5,075 bases of DNA from positions 1 through 5,075 of the forward strand of contig JAGLDB010000156.1 in assembly GCA_023145935.1 (NCBI GenBank), in the 5' to 3' direction. The stretch is from Candidatus Sabulitectum sp. GTDB taxonomy: Bacteria; Fermentibacterota; Fermentibacteria; Fermentibacterales; Fermentibacteraceae. The position numbers were made by a program, and so were the translations under genes. The first letter of the stretch is position 1, and each line of letters starts with the position of its first letter. The notes beneath the pieces were generated by a model that ran no database searches, had not been told where the DNA came from, and saw nothing but the letters and a program-made list of their open reading frames with translations. Positions 1 to 5,051 of this stretch are shown here, one piece after another.

Positions 1-468
1 AGCAGTGGCAATAGTGGGATGTACCATTGAAAAAAGAAATTTTACAGGTGTTGAGCGTATAACCGGTCTCATCATTCTGTATCCAGTATCGCCGGTTCCC
101 AGCCCGTCACCATGAGACAGAAGAGTTTTTCTGCCGTCGATAATTTCAGAATGAACGGTATTGTAGATTATCTGCATTCCAGTTTCCGATTCAAGCTTGT
201 TGCCGCACCACCAGTCATGGTTCCCTGGAAGGAAAAACACCTTCCAGCTACAATCCGACAGATCTTTAAGAAGAGAGAGTACATCAGAAAAACCAGCAGG
301 AATCACAGTACGGTATTCAAACCAGTAATCAAAAAGATCACCAAGGATCCATAGTCGACCGGGTTCTTTCTTCTTCAGATCCTTTAGAAAATTCTTTAAA
401 GGTTCCCTGCCCGGATGGTACTTTCCGTTGGGATAGAGGTGTACATCGCTGATAAAGTAGTGGTTCAC
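1..468 (-). CDS. lpxH: LpxH-like UDP-2,3-diacylglucosamine diphosphatase, 3' end cut by the window edge
   Basis: This metallophosphoesterase would hydrolyse UDP-2,3-diacylglucosamine to lipid X plus UMP at the cytoplasmic face of the inner membrane, a step of lipid A synthesis. I translated the minus strand from a GTG at 468; 156 codons remain open to the edge. Visible motifs are FISDVHL (Asp8, His10), GDLFDYWFEY (Asp44, Asp47), PGNHDWW (Asn83, His84, Asp85) and SHGDGLG (His119), in the order and spacing of the dinuclear metal site. The stretch GYRMMRPVIRS follows at about 129-139. The last family histidines should lie off the window. The GTG is supported by GAGGA five bases upstream, and it overlaps the stop of the preceding gene by four bases (GTGA), which suggests translational coupling. 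It is the fifth gene of the sigma-factor operon. Another metallophosphoesterase specificity cannot be excluded, but the FEYRT and HGDGLG motifs favour the LpxH family. Confidence 0.85.
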   Translation of the reverse strand, partial: MNHYFISDVHLYPNGKYHPGREPLKNFLKDLKKKEPGRLWILGDLFDYWFEYRTVIPAGFSDVLSLLKDLSDCSWKVFFLPGNHDWWCGNKLESETGMQIIYNTVHSEIIDGRKTLLSHGDGLGTGDTGYRMMRPVIRSTPVKFLFSMVHPTIATA

Positions 469-959
469 TGAGATCCTCGCAGAGTCCTTTCAACGCAGCC
501 GAATCCATATGCGCTCACAACAGTTCCATCACTGCGGACAAGAGATGCAACAGGGAGATGATCTGTAACAAGAAAATCTTTCAGCTCTTCATCTCCCAGA
601 GCGACACTGATGGATATACCCAGTTCATTCAACTGAGTCTGAGATGCATTGCGTACTGCAGGCGTGAATTGAACAGGAATAGCTGTTATTCCTCTCTCAT
701 GAACGGTGGACAGAGACAAAAGGTCACTTTCATTCTCAGTGTATTCGCCCAGAGGCAACCAGCAGTACAGAAGAACTGCATTGTGATCGCTCTCGTTCAT
801 TTCAAAAAAACCATCAGCGTCAGGCAGAAGAACTGTTCCCGGCAGGGAAAGTACTTGTTCCGGGCTTGCAACAGCAATGGTTTCCAGAGAATCGTTTCCG
901 TCTTTACATCCGGACAATACAAGCAGAAGAGAAAATATAAAACTGATACTTCTTACCAT
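465..959 (-). CDS. lipoprotein with a thioredoxin-like fold lacking the CXXC active site
   Basis: The 164-residue protein starts with MVRS, a hydrophobic stretch and the lipobox LSGC, with Cys18 as the lipidation site. Lys follows that Cys, so there is no inner-membrane retention Asp, and outer-membrane sorting is likely. The mature part aligns by eye with TlpA/ResA-type redoxins: a strand AVLLYCW (61-67), a helix rich in Leu (79-88), a strand ITAIPVQF (91-98), the element ELGISISVALGDEEL (112-126), and VTDHLPVASLVRSDGTVV (131-148) with the expected cis-Pro and final strand. Where redoxins carry CXXC this protein has Leu70-Gly-Glu-Tyr73, so thiol exchange by the usual chemistry is unlikely. 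Cys66 and Cys155 remain. The ATG has GAGGT nine bases upstream and lies 2 bases after the preceding stop. Role unknown; a sensor, chaperone or binding role in the envelope is inference. Confidence 0.75.
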   Translation of the reverse strand: MVRSISFIFSLLLVLSGCKDGNDSLETIAVASPEQVLSLPGTVLLPDADGFFEMNESDHNAVLLYCWLPLGEYTENESDLLSLSTVHERGITAIPVQFTPAVRNASQTQLNELGISISVALGDEELKDFLVTDHLPVASLVRSDGTVVSAYGFGCVERTLRGSQ

Positions 960-961
960 GT

Positions 962-1294
962 TTATGGTACCTCGCTAAATATAATTGACACTGTACCATC
1001 GGTTTCCGTGTAATCAAGCGGGAATGGGATATCATCCGGCAATCTGAGGTTTGGAAGGGTGGTTCTTCCACAGTTATCTATGGTTACAAAGGTAACCATT
1101 TTCCCGATATCCACAGTTATGGTAACGGGGTAGAGTTCCCAGCTGCCTTCCCCCCGGCGTTCAGCCAGGATCCATGAGATGGTTGAAAGGTCATTGCCTG
1201 ATCTTATGGAATTTGCAGGTGACCTGAACAGCATCAAAGGCAGAAGAGCAATCAGAGTGCCTGCTGCTTTTAAAATACCCGAAGGAAGAATCAC
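962..1294 (-). CDS. small membrane-anchored or exported protein of unknown function
   Basis: I do not recognise this 110-residue protein. After one Lys at position 9 there is a hydrophobic segment at about 10-23 (AAGTLIALLPLMLF) followed by Arg24, so it is either a signal anchor or a signal peptide with possible cleavage near SPANS (25-29). The remainder is short, mostly polar and predicted by eye to be beta-rich, with strands around WELYPVTITVDI (52-63), MVTFVTIDN (66-74) and a C-terminal TVSIIF. There is one Cys, at position 75. The start is a GTG at 1294 whose last two bases form the stop of the anti-sigma gene (GTGA overlap). No strong Shine-Dalgarno precedes it, so coupled translation is likely. 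Its place between an anti-sigma factor and an envelope lipoprotein suggests an envelope role, which is inference only. Confidence 0.65.
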   Translation of the reverse strand: MILPSGILKAAGTLIALLPLMLFRSPANSIRSGNDLSTISWILAERRGEGSWELYPVTITVDIGKMVTFVTIDNCGRTTLPNLRLPDDIPFPLDYTETDGTVSIIFSEVP

Positions 1295-1518
1295 GCTTTA
1301 TCAAACAGGTTGGATATAGAACTTCTTAGAGCCTGCGGAGCAGAAGTTCTAAGTAATCCCACAGTTCGGCCGTGAAGTTTTGAGGCGTTACCAAGAAATT
1401 TCTCGCAGTTGGGGCAACTTTTGAGATGGTTCTCGACTCTGACCACTTTCTCCGGAACAAGTTCACCGGAAATGTAATCGTTGTAATGATCAAGCACAAA
1501 AACACATTCAGGACTCAT
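1291..1518 (-). CDS. zinc-binding anti-sigma factor (ZAS family, RsrA-like), soluble
   Basis: This 75-residue protein carries the ZAS signature: Cys5, then His31-x3-Cys35-x2-Cys38, within a short helical domain that includes YISGEL (15-20). The C-terminal tail has the pattern APQALRSSI (60-68), which is frequent in sigma-binding anti-sigma domains. There is no membrane segment, so it should act in the cytoplasm, holding the upstream ECF sigma factor until thiol oxidation or zinc loss releases it; the mechanism is inferred from the family. The frame stays open upstream to 1674, but that part lies inside the sigma gene and looks like read-through shadow. I chose the ATG at 1518 because GGAGG lies three bases upstream and the ZAS domain begins right after it. 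An ATG at 1536 would add six residues and has a poorer ribosome site. The gene overlaps the sigma gene by 11 bases and the next gene by four. Confidence 0.82.
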   Translation of the reverse strand: MSPECVFVLDHYNDYISGELVPEKVVRVENHLKSCPNCEKFLGNASKLHGRTVGLLRTSAPQALRSSISNLFDKA

Positions 1519-2071
1519 TGGCCTCCAATCCTTCATTGAACCACTGGCTGAGCATATTCTGCATTGAGGCTCTGGCCCGGTGCAACCTTGATCTAACGGT
1601 TCCCACTGGAATTTCAAGCAGCTTTGCTGTTTCTGCGTAAGAAAAACCTTCCACATCACAGAGCAGCACAACACTTCTGAAATCCATACTGAGCCTGGCC
1701 ATTGCCTTCTCTATGTCTTCACGCATCACACCACGAAGAAACAACTCAAAGGGCTGAGGCCAGACGCTTCCAGTGAACCTCTGATCACCTGACTCGACCT
1801 CATCAGTCCAGTCGCTGGGAACCTCACCTCTGCTTTTAGCTCTGTGCTGGTTAAAAAATATGTTTCTCATGATTGCAAACAACCAAGCCCTGGCATTAGT
1901 TCCCTGCTTGAACTGCTCTGCGGCCTTAAGTGATCTTGCACAGGTTTCTTGTACAAGATCTCCAGCATCCTCGCTGTTTCTTTCAAGATGCCACGCATAC
2001 CTGTACATACTGTCCAGGTTTGCCATCACTTCACCCTCAAATGCCAGTCTTTTCTCAGACTTTTTATTCAT
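1508..2071 (-). CDS. ECF-type RNA polymerase sigma factor (SigR/RpoE-like)
   Basis: This 187-residue protein has only sigma regions 2 and 4, the layout of extracytoplasmic-function sigma factors. Region 2 spans about 18-80, with DLVQET (38-43), the core-polymerase-binding part, and GTNARAWLFAIMRN (57-70), the -10 recognition helix area. Its wording is close to the SigR group. A linker of about 40 residues follows. Region 4 (about 119-172) contains VLLCDVEGFSYAETAKLL and the recognition helix IPVGTVRSRLHRAR, which reads the -35 element. I placed the start at the ATG at 2071, with GGAGGA just upstream. A TTG at 2074 would abut the GGAGGA and leave no spacing. The gene is the first of a five-gene minus-strand cluster and is followed, with overlap, by its likely anti-sigma factor. 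Autoregulation is usual in this class, but I could not identify a convincing promoter for it. Confidence 0.92.
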   Translation of the reverse strand: MNKKSEKRLAFEGEVMANLDSMYRYAWHLERNSEDAGDLVQETCARSLKAAEQFKQGTNARAWLFAIMRNIFFNQHRAKSRGEVPSDWTDEVESGDQRFTGSVWPQPFELFLRGVMREDIEKAMARLSMDFRSVVLLCDVEGFSYAETAKLLEIPVGTVRSRLHRARASMQNMLSQWFNEGLEANES

Positions 2072-2170
2072 CAATCCTCCATGTATGGAACATTAGCAAA
2101 AGGAACCTCTTCGGCAAGTGCTGTAAATCCGGGAAGTGTAGCTGAGTGACCGTTCTTTCAGCCTTCCTAT

Positions 2171-2198
2171 GTTGTGGTGATATGGGTACATCCACAAC
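2171..2198. repeat. 7-bp perfect inverted repeat in the divergent intergenic region
   Basis: GTTGTGG at 2171-2177 is the exact reverse complement of CCACAAC at 2192-2198, with a 14-base centre. It lies between the divergent sigma-factor and nrdJ genes and its right arm overlaps the upstream NrdR-like site. It could be an operator or a leader hairpin; a chance occurrence is possible. Confidence 0.35.
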
Positions 2199-2239
2199 CT
2201 GTAGTAGTCAGGGGTTGTTTTAGACACTAAATATTGATA
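2192..2239 (+). promoter_or_regulatory. tandem NrdR-box-like sites upstream of nrdJ
   Basis: Compared with the known NrdR box ACACWATATATWGTGT, the site at 2224-2239 (ACACTAAATATTGATA) matches 12 of 16 positions. The site at 2192-2207 (CCACAACCTGTAGTAG) matches 10 of 16. They are 16 bases apart, start to start 32, which is the 31-32 base phasing typical of the paired boxes bound by the repressor NrdR upstream of ribonucleotide reductase genes. The downstream box overlaps the candidate -10 element, as expected for repression. The upstream box is weak on its own; the spacing and the gene that follows are what make the pair credible. No nrdR gene lies in this window. Confidence 0.5.
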
Positions 2240-2241
2240 AT
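2215..2241 (+). promoter_or_regulatory. candidate sigma-70-type promoter of nrdJ
   Basis: TTGTTT at 2215-2220 could serve as -35 and GATAAT at 2236-2241 (5 of 6 to TATAAT) as -10. The 15-base spacer is shorter than ideal. Transcription would start near 2248, giving a leader of about 25 bases before the nrdJ start. The -10 overlaps the downstream NrdR-like box. Confidence 0.4.
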
Positions 2242-2261
2242 TTGGGCAAAACGAAATTTTG

Positions 2262-2268
2262 AGGGGAG
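2262..2268 (+). promoter_or_regulatory. ribosome binding site that fixes the nrdJ start
   Basis: AGGGGAG at 2262-2268 is five bases before the GTG at 2274. This favours the GTG over the in-frame TTG at 2259, which lies upstream of this site. The ATG at 2269 is in another frame. Confidence 0.7.
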
Positions 2269-2273
2269 ATGTT

Positions 2274-4634
2274 GTGTCTAAGAAGAAAATTGGTCTGTTT
2301 GAAGACTTTTTTAATACTGAAGAGAAGAAGGAAGAGCGGGAGCAGCCTCTGGTAGAGAATCTTGTAACTCCTTCATTTACTCCAAACGCCGAATTGGTCC
2401 TAAGAAAGCGCTATCTCACAAGGAACAGTGAAGGGGACATCCTGGAGACGCCTTCAGAGATGCTTTGGAGAGTTGCTTCCTGTGTTGCTGACGCGGAGCA
2501 GAAGTGGGATGGAGATACAGGCCAGTGGGCTACGGTTTTCTATAATATGATGGCACGGAAAGAGTTCCTTCCTAATTCACCAACGCTGATGAATGCCGGA
2601 AAAGAGCTTGGACAACTCTCTGCCTGTTTTGTTCTTCCTGTGGAAGACAGCATGGATAGTATTTTCTCTGCAGTAAAGAACACTGCACTTATTCATAAAA
2701 GTGGTGGGGGAACCGGATTCTCATTTTCAAAGATAAGACCGGCAAATGACTATGTTCATTCCACAAAAGGCGTTTCCAGCGGACCTATTTCTTTTATGAC
2801 AGTGTTTGACCATGCAACGGAAACTGTTAAGCAGGGGGGTGTTCGCAGGGGAGCAAATATGGCAGTGCTTCAGGTTGATCACCCTGATATTGAGCAGTTT
2901 ATCACAGTTAAGCAGGACATGGGACTGTTGAATAACTTCAATTTATCTATTGGAGCTACTGAGTCATTTATGAATGCCGTTGAAAGAGGTGAGGATTTTT
3001 CTCTGATTAATCCGCGAGACGGCGCAACTGTAAAAACGATGAGTGCAAAGTCAGTTTTTTCACAGATTGTAGACTCTGCCTGGTCCAGCGGAGAACCTGG
3101 ACTCGTTTTTATTGACAAGATAAATGACGCAAACCCAACACCGCATATAGGCGAAATCGAAGCTACAAACCCTTGTGGAGAACAGCCTTTGCTGCCATAT
3201 GAAGCCTGTAATCTGGGTTCAGTTAATCTTTCTCTCATGGTTAGAAGAGGACCTAACGGACTCCCTGAAGTGGCATGGACCCGTCTTGAAAGAACGGTTA
3301 GAAATGCTGTGAGGTTTCTGGATGATGTTATTGAAGTGAACAAGTATCCTCTTCCTGAAATCACAGATATGGTCATGGGTAACAGGAAGATAGGTCTTGG
3401 ACTAATGGGGTTTGCAGATCTCCTCTTCAGATTATCCATTCCATACAACAGCGAGAAAGCCCTTGTTCTTGCTGAGGAAATAATGAGTTTTATCGCAGAC
3501 AAGGGCAGGCAGACAAGCTCGGACCTTGCAAGGGAAAGAGGGGCGTTCCCGAATTTCAAGGGAAGTCTTTTTGATACAAGGAATATGCCAGCCATGAGAA
3601 ATGCAACTGTAACTACCATTGCTCCCACAGGATCTATCAGCATTCTTGCCGGTTGCTCCAGTGGGATTGAGCCTGTTTTTGCTCTTGCCTATACCAGAAG
3701 GAACCTTTTAGACGAAGGTGACGAGCTTCATGAAGTGGTTCCTGAGTTTGCGAAAGTTGCAATGGAAAGGCATTTTCATACAGCAGAGCTTATCGGTAAA
3801 ATTGCGGAAAAGGGAAGCTGTAAGGGTATGGAGGAGGTTCCGGAGGATATTCGCGAAGTCTTTGTCACTTCCCATGATATCAGTCCTTCTTATCATGTAA
3901 GAATGCAGGCTGCTTTCCAGAAGTACACCGATAACGCAGTTTCAAAAACAGTAAATCTTCCCAATGATGCCACACGCGAAGATGTTTCAAGAGTTTTTCA
4001 TCTGGCACGGCAACTCGGATGCAAAGGAGTTACTGTTTACAGAGACGGGAGTCGTGACAAGCAGGTATTGAATCTGAATTCTGATACACCGGAAGCAAAG
4101 AACGAACCGGTCCTGGTGGGGCCACGTCCACGACCCGAGCTTACAAGAGGTGTGACAAGAAGAGTAAGAACAGGCTGTGGAAATCTCTATGTAACTATAA
4201 ATGAAGATGAGCATGGACCTGTGGAGATATTCAGTCAAATGGGCAAAGCGGGAGGCTGTGCTGCAAGTCAGAGTGAAGCCATTAGTAGATTGGTATCTCT
4301 TGCGCTGCGAAGCCATGTTCATCCATCGGAGATTGCGGATGAACTCAAAGGCATAAGTTGCCACAGGGTTGCATGGCAGAATGGAGTGAGAATATTGTCT
4401 TGTGCGGATGCCATGGGTAAAGCTCTTGAATGGCACATGAATAGCACTGACGGTGATTCTGAAGAACAACTTGAAAATAATGCTGATGAAACGGTTATTG
4501 TTAAGGAAGACTCCGGTTCGTCTGCTTCTGTTAACAATCTAGCCGGGGCGTGTCCCTTTTGCGGAGGTCCTTTGAAGTATGAATCAGGTTGTGTTTCCTG
4601 TGCGCTTGAATGCGGATACTCGGAGTGCGGGTGA
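2274..4634 (+). CDS. nrdJ: adenosylcobalamin-dependent class II ribonucleoside-diphosphate reductase NrdJ
   Basis: This cytoplasmic enzyme reduces ribonucleotides to deoxyribonucleotides, with a thiyl radical generated by coenzyme B12, so it needs no oxygen or small subunit. Translation from GTG 2274 gives 786 residues, a usual length for bacterial NrdJ. Catalytic residues are visible: Cys118 in LSACFV, Asn299-Pro-Cys301-Gly-Glu303 (radical Cys with its Asn and Glu), and Cys312 in EACNLGS, the 11-residue offset from the radical Cys seen in class II enzymes. Cys118 and Cys312 would form the reducing pair. The phosphate-binding motif PTGSIS starts at 451. A TSCPD-type domain follows at about 625-722, then an acidic, low-complexity linker. 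The tail has Cys at 760, 763, 773, 776, 780 and 785, presumably a zinc ribbon plus the shuttle thiols reduced by thioredoxin. I see no N-terminal ATP-cone and no intein. The gene stands alone, divergent from the sigma operon, probably under NrdR control. Confidence 0.96.
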   Translation: MSKKKIGLFEDFFNTEEKKEEREQPLVENLVTPSFTPNAELVLRKRYLTRNSEGDILETPSEMLWRVASCVADAEQKWDGDTGQWATVFYNMMARKEFLPNSPTLMNAGKELGQLSACFVLPVEDSMDSIFSAVKNTALIHKSGGGTGFSFSKIRPANDYVHSTKGVSSGPISFMTVFDHATETVKQGGVRRGANMAVLQVDHPDIEQFITVKQDMGLLNNFNLSIGATESFMNAVERGEDFSLINPRDGATVKTMSAKSVFSQIVDSAWSSGEPGLVFIDKINDANPTPHIGEIEATNPCGEQPLLPYEACNLGSVNLSLMVRRGPNGLPEVAWTRLERTVRNAVRFLDDVIEVNKYPLPEITDMVMGNRKIGLGLMGFADLLFRLSIPYNSEKALVLAEEIMSFIADKGRQTSSDLARERGAFPNFKGSLFDTRNMPAMRNATVTTIAPTGSISILAGCSSGIEPVFALAYTRRNLLDEGDELHEVVPEFAKVAMERHFHTAELIGKIAEKGSCKGMEEVPEDIREVFVTSHDISPSYHVRMQAAFQKYTDNAVSKTVNLPNDATREDVSRVFHLARQLGCKGVTVYRDGSRDKQVLNLNSDTPEAKNEPVLVGPRPRPELTRGVTRRVRTGCGNLYVTINEDEHGPVEIFSQMGKAGGCAASQSEAISRLVSLALRSHVHPSEIADELKGISCHRVAWQNGVRILSCADAMGKALEWHMNSTDGDSEEQLENNADETVIVKEDSGSSASVNNLAGACPFCGGPLKYESGCVSCALECGYSECG

Positions 4635-4765
4635 GCCTCACAACTGGAGAGGGTTCTCTCTTCTCGAGGGATATCTCCACGGAGCAGATGGTTACACCTG
4701 CCCGCTTACCGGCAGTTCAGATTACCGGTACAGACTTTACGGAAACGATGATACTTTTGCAGTAA

Positions 4766-4821
4766 GGGGCTTGTACTCTGTACACCCTAAACTTTCGCAT
4801 CCTGCTAGTCTCCTTAGCCCC
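4766..4821. repeat. two-level hairpin GGGGCT/AGCCCC enclosing TGTAC/GTACA
   Basis: GGGGCT at 4766-4771 pairs with AGCCCC at 4816-4821. Immediately inside the left arm, TGTAC (4772-4776), a TCT loop and GTACA (4780-4784) form a second stem that would stack on the first. About 31 bases remain unpaired before the right arm. There is no T-run on either side, so it is not an intrinsic terminator. It is palindromic, so the structure would form in RNA from either strand. Confidence 0.45.
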
Positions 4822-4855
4822 AGCATCGTTACTGGTTCAATTACATAGCGATGCT
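4822..4855. repeat. 7-bp inverted repeat competing with the neighbouring hairpin
   Basis: AGCATCG at 4822-4828 is the reverse complement of CGATGCT at 4849-4855. The right arm shares bases with the CATAGC/GCTATG hairpin at 4844-4858, so the two pairings are mutually exclusive in RNA. The arrangement is reminiscent of a switch but may be coincidental. Confidence 0.35.
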
Positions 4856-4871
4856 ATGCGTATAAACCAGT
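4831..4871. repeat. nested inverted repeat (cruciform-type) ACTGGTT/AACCAGT around CATAGC/GCTATG
   Basis: The outer arms ACTGGTT (4831-4837) and AACCAGT (4865-4871) are perfect complements. Between them, CATAGC (4844-4849), a GAT loop and GCTATG (4853-4858) form an inner perfect stem, with unpaired internal flanks of six bases on each side. Two perfect nested stems with a symmetric internal loop are unlikely by chance in 41 bases. No T-run follows. A further hairpin, TTGCT/AGCAA with a GGAG loop, lies next to it at 4875-4888. Confidence 0.55.
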
Positions 4872-4952
4872 GCCTTGCTGGAGAGCAACAGGGCCAGTAA
4901 ACGAGCGCGTCCCAAACGTTAGTATTTAGTATGGAACTCAGGATAGCAGTGC

Positions 4953-4980
4953 ATTATATCAAAACATTAAGGCATACAAA
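4953..4980 (-). promoter_or_regulatory. candidate extended -10 promoter reading leftward into the structured region
   Basis: On the minus strand, positions 4961-4953 read TGATATAAT, a perfect TG-N-TATAAT extended -10 element. The best -35 at 16-base spacing, TTTGTA (4980-4975), is poor, as is common with extended -10 promoters. Transcription would begin near 4946 and run through the hairpins at 4871-4766 toward the 3' end of nrdJ, antisense to it. No coding frame lies downstream on that strand before nrdJ, so a non-coding transcript is the implied product. Confidence 0.35.
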
Positions 4981-5008
4981 GCACTAGGAGTCTGACCGAG
5001 AATACAAC

Positions 5009-5051
5009 ATCGGCATTAGCCACCACACGAACGGCTACAATACACGCCGAT
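5009..5051. repeat. imperfect hairpin ATCGGC-TAGCC / GGCTA-GCCGAT
   Basis: ATCGGC (5009-5014) pairs with GCCGAT (5046-5051), and TAGCC (5017-5021) pairs with GGCTA (5033-5037). The asymmetric internal loop has two bases on the left and eight on the right, and the terminal loop has 11 bases. Eleven paired positions in a 43-base span suggest a real structure. It does not carry the RYYYAAC/GTTRRRY ends of an integron attC site. Confidence 0.45.

Noticed and set aside
1519..1674. N-terminal extension of the anti-sigma factor up to 1674
   Set aside because: The extension lies wholly within region 4 of the sigma gene and is rich in Cys, Trp and Gln without domain character. A ribosome site and the ZAS domain both point to 1518.
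2120..2220. Possible cobalamin riboswitch ahead of nrdJ (GGGAAG near 2131 and AGTCAGG at 2206-2212)
   Set aside because: The words occur in the right order, but they are about 70 bases apart instead of close together, the rest of the B12 box is absent, and the space is too short for the full aptamer.
2879..3643. 254-codon minus-strand frame inside nrdJ
   Set aside because: It is the antisense shadow of a strongly conserved enzyme gene and shows no recognisable domain.
4647..4660. Intrinsic terminator of nrdJ (GAGAG/CTCTC hairpin)
   Set aside because: The stem is only five pairs and is followed by TTCTCGAGG rather than a run of T.
4579..4848. 89-codon plus-strand frame overlapping the end of nrdJ
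   Set aside because: It starts inside nrdJ in another frame, has no ribosome site, and its composition does not resemble a known protein.
4931..4987. 18-codon frame from the ATG at 4931
   Set aside because: There is no ribosome site upstream and the frame crosses the inverted repeats; nothing supports expression.
4831..5051. Integron attC site or cassette array
   Set aside because: The inverted repeats lack RYYYAAC on the left and GTTRRRY on the right, and no integrase or cassette gene is present. The AACGTTAG word at 4916-4923 does not pair as attC ends do.
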